Source: Lytechinus pictus (Eukaryota > Echinodermata > Echinoidea > Temnopleuroida > Toxopneustidae). Taken from it: a DNA stretch of 64,000 bases. Each line of letters opens with the position of its first letter. Within the stretch, counting starts at the first letter, position 1. Location of the stretch: NCBI RefSeq assembly GCF_037042905.1, contig NC_087262.1, forward strand, positions 25,024,501-25,088,500. Direction: 5' to 3'. Under the pieces are notes generated by a model, which was given only the letters and a program-made list of their open reading frames with translations, was not told the origin of the DNA and ran no database searches. Positions 1 to 11,512 of this stretch are shown piece after piece. The position numbers and the translations under genes are program-made.

Positions 1-587
1 ACCCCAATGCAGGCTGCTACAGATAGGGTTTCTTGAATCACAAGATTTAATTTCTGAAAGGGACAATTCGGCTAAAACCATATCTGGCTAAAACTATAAG
101 ATTCAGCAAATTTTGGGCTAGTGGAGAACCACCATATAAAGAAAGCCTCCGGCCCATCTGAATTCAGGAAGATGTTTCACCTCTAAAACCTCAGCTAAGA
201 TTGACCTTTCTAAACTGACCTAGTAAAACGTGGCATCCTTCTTGGAAACATGGATCAGACAGAGACCCATCTCAATGTCATATGGTTAGCTGCCTTTCAC
301 TTTGAAACCAAAAGATCTACATTGGTTTCAAAGAGAAGGAAATGAAATGTCAGCTTGCATGAAAATTAGAAATGTATAGGCCTAAATGGACAGCATTCCT
401 CATGTCCAAGCACTTGTCTTTCCTAACTGCTACTTCCCCTGCATACATGTAGGTTATAGAAGTCTAAATGACAATGATTCTTACAGTTTGCAATAGTATT
501 GATGTACTTTTCATTACTTATCAGAAAAACTATTTTATTATCTTTGAATACTAAAAAAACTTACTAAAAGTGTAGGCAATGTGGATC
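1..587. other. Intergenic, no gene seen
   Basis: AT-rich unique-looking DNA. No open frame of note, no splice-site pattern and no clear repeat was recognised. Confidence 0.5.
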
Positions 588-700
588 AGGGGCGTAGACA
601 ACGGGGGGGATGAGGGGGATGCATCCCCCCCACCTCACAAGGTGGGGGGGATGGCATGTACAATCATCCCCCCCAGGTTTTGGGGAATGATATTTGGTTA
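588..700. repeat. G/C-tract repeat, possible MITE end
   Basis: It opens with CAGGGGCGTAGACA and holds several runs of 6-8 G or C that can pair with each other, including a near-palindrome around GGGGGATGCATCCCCCC. A similar GGCGTAGACA motif occurs on the minus strand near 2838, again next to C runs, so both may be ends of one repeat family. The class is unknown. Confidence 0.35.
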
Positions 701-714
701 CTTGATAAGTCATA

Positions 715-833
715 ATGATGATAATAATAGTAATAATAATAATGATAACAATTATAATATTAATAATAATAATAATTATGATGATGATAATAATAATCCT
801 CATCATTATTGTAATTGTGTTTATTGTTATTAG
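715..833. repeat. AAT/ATG-rich microsatellite
   Basis: Irregular AAT, GAT and ATT trinucleotide runs. The open frames through it on both strands (poly-Ile, poly-Asn) are low-complexity artefacts. Confidence 0.7.
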
Positions 834-893
834 CCGCATTCACACGGTGAAAGCCAATTCAGACGGTAAAAAAAAGAAAATCTTACAAGTATT

Positions 894-935
894 TTGTGGT
901 TATCTTGTGGTTTGGAAACCACAAGATAACCACAA
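894..935. repeat. Perfect 20-bp inverted repeat
   Basis: TTGTGGTTATCTTGTGGTTT is followed by GG and then its exact reverse complement. Further partial copies of the ACCACAAGA motif follow to about 1050, so this is probably part of a small foldback element. Confidence 0.6.
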
Positions 936-1339
936 GATTAATCGCGCATATTTTGCAGTGCGCGCAATCTCGTGGTGTGGAAACGAAAAGATAACCACGA
1001 GTTTTGCGTGTTCAAATGGGGCAAACCACAAGAAAACCACAAGATACCTCTAAGATTCACAAATGGCCACAGAGGCTGTTTTCATTCATAACCACATACC
1101 CATATCATGACAACAAAGACTATACCTGCGTGTACACAGTTGACATTGGTTTTTTTTTCTGAAGAGGTGTAACAGCAAAATTCACAGAGATAAATAAATA
1201 CGTAGTGTGGTTCAATATGCAATACTATGTGTCAGTCCATTCTGTATTCGTATACCACGGTGTGTAGATCTTGTCGATGTACAGGTCCATTCAAGGCGTA
1301 GTATGTGTGTTATGCGCGCACCCGTACTATGTGTGAGGG

Positions 1340-1362
1340 TGTGTGTGTGTGTGTGTGTGTGT
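1340..1362. repeat. (GT)n microsatellite flanking a LINE
   Basis: A GT run lies directly before the LINE fragment, and GT-rich sequence resumes right after the LINE poly(A) at 2606. This suggests insertion into a (GT)n tract. Confidence 0.6.
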
Positions 1363-2604
1363 TAAATTAAATCAAAAACAATTTATAACTTGTTTATAAC
1401 TAAGCTACAAGAGCTATACAAGTTAACACTTAAGGATGGTCACAGTGATTTTGATTTTACTGATGTAGAAATTTGTAAATTATTTGAATATATCAGGAGT
1501 ACAACTCTTATAAGAAAACAAAGGGAATTTCAGTTTATGCTTTTACATGGAGCAATATATACAAAAGAGCATTTGATGAGATTTGGTTTCGTGGGAGATA
1601 ATTATTGTTCGTTTGGTTGTACAAAAACTGAATCGTACTTTCATATACTCATGGATTGCATAAAAGTTAAACCTCTTTGGCAATTTTGTATTGATCATTT
1701 TTGTTTAGCTGAATTAAGAACTTTGAATTGGAGGGAAATATTCTTAGGGTTACCTGGAAATTCTTGTAGAATTAAATGTGTCAATTCTGTTATTCTTTTT
1801 ATTAAATATGCAATTTTTAAATCCAGAGCTGAAGGCCGGGTACCGTCATTTATTAAAATACACAAATATATAACGGGTTGTATAGAAGAAGAAAGACGCC
1901 TGGCAACGAAGTCAGGCAAGTTAAGTTTACATTTGCAGAAATGGGATGAACTGAAGGTGAAAAGGGATTTGAATGTGAACAGGTGGGATGTGTCTAGTGT
2001 GGTGCGAGTGTGAATCCTGGTGTGTATGTTGATGTTTTTTTCTTTCTTTTTACTAGTTCTTTTCAATTTCCCCTTCTCTTGTATCAATATGATTTGCAGG
2101 GTTTTTTTTTCTTTCTGTATCCTATTGCGCCAAAATGTTAAACGTTCATTATGCAGATTTGTATATATTATGTTTGTTTACGTATGCGTGGTATGTGCAT
2201 GTGTGTATGGGTGTTAAGGTGGGTGTGTGTATGTGTGTATAATTATGTAAAGTTATGTTGAAGCCTGATTTAAAATGGGATGCAATGATAATACATTTAG
2301 GTTGATTTCTGTTTTCCTGCAAATCATTTATATAGCCATTTAACATTAATTATTATTGAAATACATAGAGGGTTGGGGACTCGGTTGAGTTATTTTTTTC
2401 AGATATAAAAGTATAATTTTAAGGAGTTTCATTCCGTCCTTATTTGCTTCAGTTCTTGTTAAATATATATGTACTTTTTTGCATATCCTTGTTGATATGA
2501 AATGAAGATTTGTATTTTGTTTTGTATTTATCTGCAGTTTATGTAATTCATTTGAATGAAATCCTTAATAAAAACATATTGAAAAAAAAAAAAAAAAAAA
2601 AAAA
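1363..2604 (+). mobile_element. 5'-truncated LINE with poly(A) tail
   Basis: This non-LTR retrotransposon fragment contains the 3' end of the reverse-transcriptase ORF (stop near 2013), about 570 bp of 3' UTR, an AATAAAAA signal near 2570 and a 23-nt A tail at 2582-2604. The 5' end is cut off, as is usual for target-primed reverse transcription. GT-rich DNA lies on both sides, so exact target-site duplications cannot be set. The LINE clade was not determined. Confidence 0.8.
1390..2013 (+). CDS. LINE ORF2 C-terminal fragment (zinc-binding RT tail)
   Basis: About 207 codons stay open to a TGA. The frame has no ATG at its beginning, which fits a 5' truncation. The visible motif is CSFGCTKTESYFHILMDC (Cys-X3-Cys ... 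His ... Cys). It follows a stretch of basic and aromatic residues and matches the zf-RVT type domain found after the reverse transcriptase in many LINE ORF2 proteins. The polymerase and endonuclease domains are absent, so this is a dead fragment, although its frame is intact and the copy may be fairly young. Confidence 0.7.
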   Translation: MFITKLQELYKLTLKDGHSDFDFTDVEICKLFEYIRSTTLIRKQREFQFMLLHGAIYTKEHLMRFGFVGDNYCSFGCTKTESYFHILMDCIKVKPLWQFCIDHFCLAELRTLNWREIFLGLPGNSCRIKCVNSVILFIKYAIFKSRAEGRVPSFIKIHKYITGCIEEERRLATKSGKLSLHLQKWDELKVKRDLNVNRWDVSSVVRV

Positions 2605-2699
2605 AGTGTGTGTGAGTATGTGTGTGTGTGCGTGCGCGCTTGTGTGTGTTATTTTACCTCATTAAGTATGCATCAGATTGCACGATTTCAAGTTCAAAA

Positions 2700-2840
2700 T
2701 TGCAAAAGCTCCCTACCGTGGGAGGGGGGACACCCCCCTCCCACACCCTCCCCCCGCTCGGTCGCTTCGCGCCCTCACTAGCGTTGGCAGCCCAGTCATC
2801 CCCCCCAGGTGTACGAACCTGTCTACGCCACTGATGTGGA
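2700..2840. repeat. C/G-tract repeat related to 588-700
   Basis: Repeated runs of C and G occur here. On the minus strand it begins CAGTGGCGTAGACAGG, close to CAGGGGCGTAGACA at 591. It is probably a short fragment of the same dispersed family. Confidence 0.35.
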
Positions 2841-3600
2841 TAAAAAACCAGCAAACAGGTTGAACTTGAAGAAACAAATGTTTTAAAAGTAAAAACTCAC
2901 AGACCCAATTTGACAAAAGTGGTTTTGAACCCATACACAGGCCCTAATCCTTCATTCAGCAAGTATAGATACTGTCAATGCAGGCTTTTGTATCAGCATG
3001 CCTGTTACTTCATAAACGAGCCAGCTGTAAATGGGATCATTAATTATGTGTGTATCGTGGCAACAATCATAAACTGAATACTTTGGCAAAAATTGTGACA
3101 TTTCTACATAACTAATTCGTGAAGCCTCGACAAGAGGCTACACTGTTAATTGCACTAAAAAAACAATAAAGGAAGGATGAAATGATAACGGGATGGGGGG
3201 GGGGGTTACTCTGAAATTCCTAATCAGTAGGCCCCCACACAATAGCAGGAAAAGTGATCAGAAACCCTGCACAATGACCGTTGAACTTGATCTAAATCCC
3301 ACAACAGGAAACCTAAAACCCAGACTATGAAGAATTTGATGTGTCTCGACATTTCCCCTGAGTGTGATTTTTCATGTTTTGATGGAAAATCATTTCAAAA
3401 CTAATTGTATTGCCTCCATAGTATAGTAGTTTTAGCAAGTTTACATATTTTTTTAAAATAGTTCAACCCAAATAAATTTTCTCATTACATCTGCTTATTG
3501 AATAAGGAATACACAGAATCTGCCCATATTCTCAACATAAAAGTTTGTATATAGGCCTAGGCTATAGCCTAATAGGCTAGGCCTCTATACATGTACATGT
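2841..3600. other. Intergenic, no gene seen
   Basis: AT-rich sequence with a G homopolymer near 3195-3204. Nothing else was recognised. Confidence 0.45.
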
Positions 3601-3604
3601 ATAG

Positions 3605-3870
3605 AGGGAGGCAGTGTAGCTCAGTCGGTTAGAGCGCCTGTTCTGGATAAGATCGTAGATCTCAACGTGCGTGGGTTCGAGTCCCGCAGCATGCCGGAAG
3701 ACGTCTAACAAAAAAAAAAATGATGCTAGCGTTGTGTGTTAGTGTGCCTCACCGCTGTGTTCAGTGCGGGTGTGAATGCAGTTGGAAAACACTCCGTCCA
3801 TCGGAAAGGACGCAAATGTTGGTCCCGTGTATAGGAGAGTCACAACCTATGCACGTTAAAACCAATACAC
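3605..3870 (+). mobile_element. tRNA-derived SINE
   Basis: The head looks like a tRNA, with an A box (TAGCTCAGTCGGTTAGAGC) at about 3617 and a B box (GGGTTCGAGTCCC) at about 3672. The 5' and 3' ends pair poorly and the anticodon arm is irregular. A body follows with an A run, GATGCTAGCGTTGTGTGTTAG and a tail with CTCCGTCC and GTCCCGTGTATAGGAG. A second, more decayed copy lies at 10617. An internal RNA polymerase III promoter is expected from the boxes. It is a SINE rather than a working tRNA gene. Confidence 0.7.
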
Positions 3871-4217
3871 TAACCGTCAAAGAGTAGGGTGTTCACCTAG
3901 TGTATTGCACCTGCTAGTCCCCAGTACTACAATACTGCAAGAATCTTCAGGATTGAAGGAGGCAATCAGTGTAGCTTGAAGAAGAACCATGCACATGCAC
4001 TGTATTTTGAACAAATTTTAGTGGATCATTGACAAAATTGGTGAAAATAAAAATGATATAATGATAAGACCTGGATTTGACCTTTGACATCCCTGATTAA
4101 ACAGCCAACCATAAATGGCAAAGTGTAGAGTGGGACGAAACCAAATTATCATAACAGGATGTTATTCTTTCCCTTGTGTAAGTTCACAAATTCTAATCAG
4201 CATGGCAGGAAATTGTC

Positions 4218-4805
4218 TTAAAAGTCAAGTCCACCCCAGATAATTGTTGAATTGAATCGACAAACATAACGCTTAACATTTCATCAAAATCGGAAGTAAA
4301 ATAAAAAAGTAATGACTTCGCTTATATTTCACAAAACAGCCAAACGCACAACTCATTGATATGCAAATGAGAGAGTCGATGATGCCCCTCACTCACTCAC
4401 TATTTCTTTTGTTTTTTATTGTTTGAAAACTTTGAATTATACAATATTTCAAATTTTACAGATTTGACAATAAGGAGCAACTTGATGTAACCATGAATTA
4501 TTAAAATAATGGTAATTCCACATGTTCAGGGAGGAATAAAATTTTGTTTCACATGACAATAAGGAGAAAATAAGAATATTTCATACAATAAAATACAAAA
4601 GAAATAGTGAGTGGGTGATGTCATCAGTCTGCTCATTTGCATACTGACCAGGATGTGCATAACTGTTTTTGTGAAATAAAGCAAAACTTTGAAATGTCAT
4701 AACTTTCTTTACATCCGATTTTGATGACATTTTCAGGGTTATGCTTATTTGATATTTCTCCTTTTATTCAAATCAACTTTTTGTTAGGGTAGACTTGTCC
4801 TTTAA
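4218..4805. mobile_element. MITE, TTAA-bounded with AAGTC-ACCC inverted ends
   Basis: The left end TTAAAAGTCAAGTCCACCCC matches the reverse complement of the right end (TTAAAGGACAAGTCTACCCT). Subterminal regions are also inverted, with ATCAAAATCGGA near both ends and ATGCAAATGAG internally. It is about 590 bp, with no transposase. TTAA at both ends would fit a TTAA-target superfamily. Confidence 0.65.
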
Positions 4806-5220
4806 AGGTAGTTAGTTGCGGTAAACACTAATATCATGAGAAAGTCTGTAAAATAAAGTACATCATCATACATCATACTACACCATTCTACATCTCTATC
4901 TGCTAGTTACATACTCTAACTGCACTTTGTGAAATCATGAAATCTAAACCTGAAAAACAATCACACTGAATATCGCCAACAAAGATTAAGCACATGTGGG
5001 AAGTGTATTATTATTGCTTGGAAATAGACCCAACAATTTTGCCAGAATATTGCGCTTATTTTGTTAATTTCCCAGCAATTACACAACAGATTCCTTCGGC
5101 ACAAAGTTTTTATTCATACATACAGCATGGAGCTTAAATACAGACACTTGGGTAGTCATTTTATTGGATTCTGTACGAACTCACTTTTAAATCATCACCA
5201 CAACTGGGATTTACCTTAAA
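4801..5220 (-). mobile_element. MITE, copy 1 of a family also at 60032
   Basis: It begins TTTAAAGGTAGTTAGTTGC and ends ACCTTAAA. Its reverse complement aligns along nearly its whole length with 60032-60436, sharing for example GAGTTCGTACAGAATCCAAT and ACAGACTTTCTCATGA. It abuts the previous MITE and shares its TTTAAAGG edge. Confidence 0.6.
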
Positions 5221-6270
5221 CTCATGTACCAAATACACAGTAGGGCCTATTTATGTACAGTGTATGTACCAGGTATATGCTTTCCTTTCATGTTACCAAA
5301 CAAAATATACATTTCCATACTAACACAATGATCTTTAAGCATTAGACTGGAAAGGAACTACATTTAGCCTAGTAAAAAAAAGAAAAAAAAGAGTAGAAAT
5401 AAATAAAAAGAGAAAAGGAAATATTGCCATAATTGAAGAGTGGACAGTATCTGTGGAATCATCCTGAAAAAGAGCTTCCTATGAGGATTCAAGGGCAGGC
5501 TAGCTACTAGGGCACTCTAAAGGTGGTGCTGCACCAGCCAGAGTTTGCTCAATCTCCAGATTTTAGCCCCATCGGCCCTCTTTGCAATTAATCTCGAGAT
5601 TCAAGAAACCCCGTCTCCACAATCACAAGAAGAGCGATTCCTGCTTGAGCGAGGCATCGATGCATGATGGTCTGACGCCGTGAATAATCTCGAGATTGTT
5701 CAGATCGGGATAATTTGCCGGATCAGAAATAGGATTTTGTGCAGATGTTCCAGATTTGCCAATAACAATTCAATTAGGACATCATTGTTTGAAAATTATG
5801 ATAATTTTAAAGTTGAGATAAATGCAATGGAGAACCTTGAACATCCTCCTATTAATGTGGCAAGATGTGTGATGTCACACAGTAAGTACAAACATGTAGG
5901 TCACTCAATTCCGCTCTTTTATTCAATCTAGAGACGTGTCGTTAAAGTACAAAACCAAAGAAACTTTCAACTATGCACAAATCATATTTCATGTTACACT
6001 AATCATACAGCACATCACCATGCCAGAAATATCAAGTGTTTTCTCCGAAATGTCTGCTAACATTTTTCTTGGTTGTAATGAAATGATGAATCCATTCTCA
6101 TGGGCTTTGGGAAAAATAGATTAGTCATTAGAACAGTACAATGAACTACTAAATGTTGTCTGGCTAATGAATCTCACATTATACGTAAAATGTGTTTCTT
6201 ATTCTAGTCTCTTGGCACAGACCCTGAAAAACTTTGATCAACAAGTTGATCTTGAAACAAGACTAGCACA
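5221..6270. other. Intergenic, no gene seen
   Basis: No convincing exon or repeat. Short open frames here show no recognisable protein family. Confidence 0.45.
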
Positions 6271-6274
6271 AATA

Positions 6275-6359
6275 CAACTGGGCATTATGGCATGCGCCTA
6301 TAATCCAAGCTACATAGGGAAGTTATGTAAATTGATGGAGAGTTTTAGGTTAGAGTCTA
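6275..6359 (+). pseudogene. 7SL/SRP RNA 5'-domain fragment
   Basis: GCGCCTATAATCCAAGCTAC aligns with the conserved GTGCCTGTAGTCCCAGCTAC of the SRP RNA Alu domain (16 of 20). A matching GGGC..TGGC lies upstream and GGGAAG..ATG downstream. The match stops at about 6359, where a MITE begins, and the rest of SRP RNA was not found beyond the MITE at 7172. It is therefore a truncated SRP RNA pseudogene or an SRP-derived SINE head. Confidence 0.45.
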
Positions 6360-7172
6360 GGGGTGCGTTTATCCGCCACTTTTTTACCCTAGAATCATGA
6401 TCTGAATCATGATTCAAATCACGATTCTGCAGAATCACGATTGCGTTTTATAGTCGAAATTGAATATAATCATGATTAGAATCACAAACATGAAACACGA
6501 AAAAAGGGGCGTTTGGAAAGACGTTTCTGCAGAATCACGTACGAAAATGTTAGAATAAACGATATCGTGATTACAATCATGATTCTATGACCTCACTGTT
6601 GTGTCGGGCTATTTTCGGTTTGACTCTTGCCAAGCTCAAGGCGCTCTATATGTTCATCGTATGTACATGATTATGTACTACGCATGCATTTTTTATCATG
6701 TTCAAGTTCTGTGTTGGTCATCGCATCGTCCACTACTTTTCATTTTTTGGTCATGTCTTCAACTTCAAGTTCTAGTAAATGAATTATCTGGACAGACAAT
6801 GATCTCAGTTGTTGTTGAGTATACAGTATCAATATTAAATTGGATCTACGCTGAAATTCACTTCCGAACACCATTTTGGATAAATTAACAAGATGAATAG
6901 AAGCATATAGAAGTAAACAAAATGAGGTATAGACTGAATTCTGGAAGCAAAAGATTTTTCGAGAGCCGAAACAGGTGCGAAAAACTTCCTCTGTCAAACT
7001 GCGCACTAGTGATGCGCACTGGATTGGCCCGAATCTGAGGAGAAACGGCATTGGAATGAAGGTCGTCTAAACGCTGATTCTGTGATATTGTGATTCATGT
7101 TTGAGTTTTGAATCATGATTCAAATCATAATTCAAATCATGATTCTGGCTTGAGGTCGCATAAACGCAGCCC
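6360..7172. mobile_element. Foldback MITE with GGGTGCGTTTAT ends
   Basis: The left end GGGTGCGTTTATCCG pairs with the right end, whose reverse complement is GGGCTGCGTTTATGCG. Both subterminal regions are built from AATCATGATT-type palindromic repeats. No coding region was found. Confidence 0.6.
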
Positions 7173-7317
7173 AGATCACCTTGGCCACGTCCTCTGGATG
7201 CAGATAAAAGGTCGGTCCCATATGTAAATAATCATATCTGACTGGTACAAATCACACATTCACACACTCCCCAATACATGTACATAAAAGGAAACTGTCT
7301 CCAGGGGAAAGATTGAC

Positions 7318-7570
7318 TTAAAGGAGAATGAAACCTTTGGAACAAGATAGCTTGTGTAAAAACAGAAAAATCAAAGAAACAGATCAATGGAAGTTTGGGG
7401 AAAATCGATCAAATAATGAGAAAGTTATGAGCATTGCCGATGGGAGGATCTCCATAGCATTAGTGATTGCAATATTCAAATGCTCATAACTTTCTCATTA
7501 TTTGTCCGACTTTTCTCAAACTTTCTTTGTTCTTATTCTTAGATGTTCCAAAGGTTTCATTCTCCTTTAA
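7318..7570. mobile_element. Palindromic MITE, TTAAAGGAGAATGAAACC ends
   Basis: The first bases TTAAAGGAGAATGAAACC are mirrored exactly at the right end (GGTTTCATTCTCCTTTAA). The inner arms also pair (GAGAAAGTTATGAGC against GCTCATAACTTTCTC). It is 253 bp and starts and ends with TTAA. Confidence 0.75.
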
Positions 7571-7789
7571 CAAATGTTGATGGAAGATGGATCCACATAT
7601 TTCCATCAGTGGGACACTCTGGTACTGGTGTAGAAGGGAGGCTCTTCTTGCTTTGACTGTTTCTCATTCAGTCAATACAAATCAATCTCTTACAAAGAAA
7701 ACCTGGTTTCTGTTGGTTAGATCACCTGTTTTCAACAAGATTGTATGACCTCAACTAATGTTGGGAGCTCAGAAAGTTGGAGGGTATTA

Positions 7790-9386
7790 GAGGCCGTTCT
7801 CATTACGCTTTCTAAAACTAGTTTACTGGAAACCGATTCAGGAAACCACTTTGGAAGATCGCTTTGCTAGCATTCCCACTTGATCACACGAAAGTGGTTT
7901 TCAAAATCACTTCACGTAAAGCGCTCTTGTTGCTATGGAAACGCTCTCAGTGGGGTGACACGTTTCGCGCGAAATTTGAAACCGCAGCATAGGCATTCTA
8001 CACCTGTCGTGTGGAGTAGCGCGCTCAAAATGTGCGAAGATCGCTTCCCGAAGAACGGTTGTGTCCTCACTTACGCTAAAACCAGTTTAACGAGGCAAAG
8101 CGATCTTGAAAACTACATCGCGAGGTGGTTTTCCAAACTGGTTTGGAAGATCGCTTCCAAGACCGCTTCGACCGTTCTCACTACGCGTTAAACCAGAGCT
8201 TCCAAGTCTCCCGGATCCTGCGGGAGAATACTAGATCTCGATCCAATCTCCCGTTCTCCCGACCCCATGCCAAAATCTCCCGGATAATTGTGATTTTAGC
8301 TGTTAAATTGTAAAATTCATACAAACGACTGTTTTACGAGTCTAGCATGTTCAACTCCCTTTACACCCACGTAGAAACTCCTTATCACATTTTCATTTTA
8401 CCCAGTTACTTTTACCAGTTTTTGTATAATCGTACATTGATTTCCAATGTAAATGAAGATAATTTTACCGAACGACTGGTGAATTAGTCTAACAAGCAAT
8501 TTTTTTTTTCTGGTTCTGCAATGTGCATGTGCGTGATGGAAACACTTTAGCGGCACTCCATGCCTATGCCCCCCGACGCGGCACTGCCTGGTCTCCGGCA
8601 GACTGCGCCGCGGCAGGAGGCTATGCGAGAGGGGAAGTCCGATGTATTTTTCGGAAGCTTGTGTGCGCTTTATTCGAGCTGAAACTGTGGATCAACGATG
8701 GGTTACTATTATAATTACACCCTGACTTTTAGGAAGAATTTTATTGACAATCCTGAAGAACAGAAGCAAAGTGGAGATTTTTTTTGCCTACTTTTACTTG
8801 GGTTGATCGGATTCGAACATTTTCTCTTTCGTGAGTGAGCTAGCCTGGCGCTGGCTGGCTGTGCGTGCTTGCTACAAAAAGGCAATTTTCACAGGAATCC
8901 CTCGGCCCTCAGACTTTAAACAGGCCACATATAAGTCTTTACAGGGCCAGGCAAGCTCATCTTCCACTACTGCAGCCCTTTCCCCCTCTGGACAATAAAG
9001 GTATTTTCTTGTTGAATGCATTCTTTTGTGAATCATTTTATGTTCTACTGTATTGCCTGAAATCAGGCTTGAACTTATTTTTTTAGTCAATGACAGACAA
9101 TTCATCATTTCATGAAATCTCTCTAATGTGCATTTAATCTATGTGCCAAAAGTTTTGATGGTTTAGACAGCTGTCGGATACTATCAAATGTTGTTTCTTA
9201 ATGAGTTTTGCTACCCAAAACTCCCGTCCGTGGGACATTTCGCCGCGCGCTCCCTCACAAAATCATACCTCCGCGAAATCTTCTGGATTCTATCATCCCA
9301 ATGTTGGCAGCTCTGGTTAAACTAGTTTCCACTAAACTAGTTTCCAGTAAACTAGTTTTAGGAACGTAGTGAGAAGAACAGCCTCT
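7790..9386. mobile_element. MITE-like element with ACTAGTTT-repeat ends
   Basis: The left end runs GAGGCCGTTCTC then CTAAAACTAGTTTACTGG. The right end, reverse complemented, reads GAGGCTGTTCTTCTC then CTAAAACTAGTTTACTGG. TA is present just outside both ends. A further partial copy of the end motif sits at about 8085-8195, so the interior may be composite. The interior has no recognisable gene. Confidence 0.5.
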
Positions 9387-9478
9387 TAGTTTCCTTAATA
9401 TATTGCTGGGTGCGAAAATGCACTGGCACTAGAATACACTGAGCAAGGCCAGGCTTCGATGTATCGCTAGAGCTAGCT

Positions 9479-10067
9479 CCCGGGGGGGGGGGGGGGCCAC
9501 TTCCATCGACGAGTGGATACCATGCGCCACTATGGGGTCTCGAAAAGCACCCTAAACACATATTTTCCATATTCTGAAAATGCACCCCTAAACAAGTATT
9601 GGCGTGTGAAACCCTACCCAACAAGTTTTGGAAACAAAACGATACTCTTGGCAAGTGTTCCCTGAAATGAACCCCTAAACAAGTACAGCGATATTTTATT
9701 GTTATGTCACGGGCCCGTCGGTCGTCGGTTTTACCTTTACGCATCATTAATTTTGGTTTAGTATACGGCCCCACCTTCCACACCTCGCGAAAATCGGACT
9801 CTAAACACGTAGTGTTGGGGCAAAAAGGACATCCTTTAAAAAACATTTCGGAAAACATTTTAATTTTGTTTTATCATCCCCGCAAATTTGACCCTAAACA
9901 CGTAGCTTTCCTAGCGAAATAGATACCGTTTTTTCATTATTTTGTGTTTTTGACACCCTTATCACGTTACGTATGTAACGTGCCCTATCTTGAAAAAGAC
10001 ATCCTTTTTACGTGTTTTTTTGGTCGCGCATGGTATCCACTCGTCAATGTAAGTGGCCCCCCCCGGG
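9479..10067. mobile_element. G-tract-terminated foldback element, 8-bp TSD
   Basis: Inverted ends start CCCGGGGGG, then GGCCACTT, then GAGTGGATACCATGCGC on both sides (about 55 bp). The element is flanked by AGCTAGCT at 9471-9478 and again at 10068-10075, an 8-bp target duplication. The interior holds diverged repeats of CCCTAAACA(C/A)G at 50-60 bp spacing. It is 589 bp and non-coding. Confidence 0.75.
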
Positions 10068-10076
10068 AGCTAGCTG

Positions 10077-10600
10077 CATAGCTGTTGTGCTGTTGCTCCA
10101 AGATCCGTGCCGATCCAAGACCAGAAAATGAGTTTTGCTTAACCTCCCGGTCCAGGTTAAAGCAGGGTTTACATTAAAGCGACCTTTCATTGACAAATCA
10201 TGGGGAAATCAAGGCTAATCTCAGAACAGACTAGGGATTCAAGTCTTTCACTCGGCTGCATGCCTGGGGGTGTTATCTAATAGACGCCAGCATGTCTGGG
10301 AGATCTATAGGAGAGTAATAGTTAGTAGACTAACCAACCAGAAGTAAACTGCATGTTTTCACTTTGAAACATGTAACTTCAGAGGTTATCTATTTTGGTT
10401 TAGCAAGAGACCTACTATGAGTCTAGGAATTGGGATTGTTGGAAATTGGAACTACGATGATCCGAAGTAAATAACCATCACAAGTTCGGTCAAATTTGTG
10501 CTGTCCGAACTTTTATCGCATTAGTCCGACGGGCGCTCATGACGGACGGATTATATTATGCAAGTCAATTGGCCTTTTGCAAATTTCGTATTGATTCAAT
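10077..10600. other. Intergenic, no gene seen
   Basis: Unique-looking sequence. No exon or repeat was recognised. Confidence 0.45.
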
Positions 10601-10616
10601 TTCCCCATGATTTGTC

Positions 10617-10790
10617 AGTGGCTGGGCCCTTTAAGAGCCCAGGCTGTGTTAATCTCAATGTGCGAAGTTTCAAGTCCCGCTCATGTCCAAACATGTCTAA
10701 CAAAAACAATGATGCTAGTGTTGTTTGTTAGCATGCCTCACTTCATGTGTCGAGCTCCTGGGCTCCACCACTTTGAGGCACAGTGGAGCC
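10617..10790 (+). mobile_element. Degenerate copy of the SINE at 3605
   Basis: It shares TTTCAAGTCCCGC (decayed B box), ATGTCTAACAAAAA, GATGCTAGTGTTG and TTAGCATGCCTCAC with the SINE at 3605, in the same order. The tRNA-like head is badly decayed. Confidence 0.55.
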
Positions 10791-10799
10791 CTCTGCCAT

Positions 10800-11510
10800 T
10801 CCTGCTCTTGGGTGAGTCTCGCGCGTACGTGTTCTCTCAACAACCATGACAACATCAATTCAACAATCTCTACCAAAACGCTCTTAGCACTGGACATCAA
10901 ACCAACTAGATGCCAACATCAATCTTTCTTCTTCTTCCATGGCAAAAAAATGTAATCACATAATTATTCTTTATCATTTGTACGGCACAACATTTTAAAA
11001 TTGTTTTTTAGTGTTGAGTACTGAATTCACTAAGTTCTAACCATTCAGATTTGCAAGGAGACATTTACAGACGGTTGGTTACTCCCACGACTGTTGACCA
11101 CTCACATCACAAGGGCATCTGAGCTCACTTATCAAGGTTATTATAAAACCTTGTCCTCAGTTAGAACCCACTGTGGGATGAAATAAGTTTGGCACTTTTT
11201 GCTTATTTTCTTGTTCTTGAGGATAAATGCTTGATAATTTGTCTGTAATTTACAGTTATTCATCATATTACATATATTAGTAAACTGAATTCTTTTAGAA
11301 ATCTTATTATTTTTTTCTAAATTAAAAAAAAGAGATTATTTGGTTCCATTTAAAAGAGTTTTTGAGCACTGTGACTGGTGAATTATCTCCATTATTTCCA
11401 ACTTGGAAGTTAGAGTTTAAAACAGACAACACACATTAAAAAAGTCTTTGAAACATCATTCACATTTCCAAAAATATGCGGTTCCATTCACGTACATGTA
11501 TTTATTTGGA
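10800..11510. other. Intergenic, no gene seen
   Basis: AT-rich sequence with no recognised feature. Confidence 0.4.
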
Positions 11511-11512
11511 AT

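Noticed and set aside
3607-3695. Functional tRNA gene
   Set aside because: A and B boxes are good, but the acceptor ends pair poorly, the anticodon arm is irregular and a SINE body follows. A decayed second copy has the same body.
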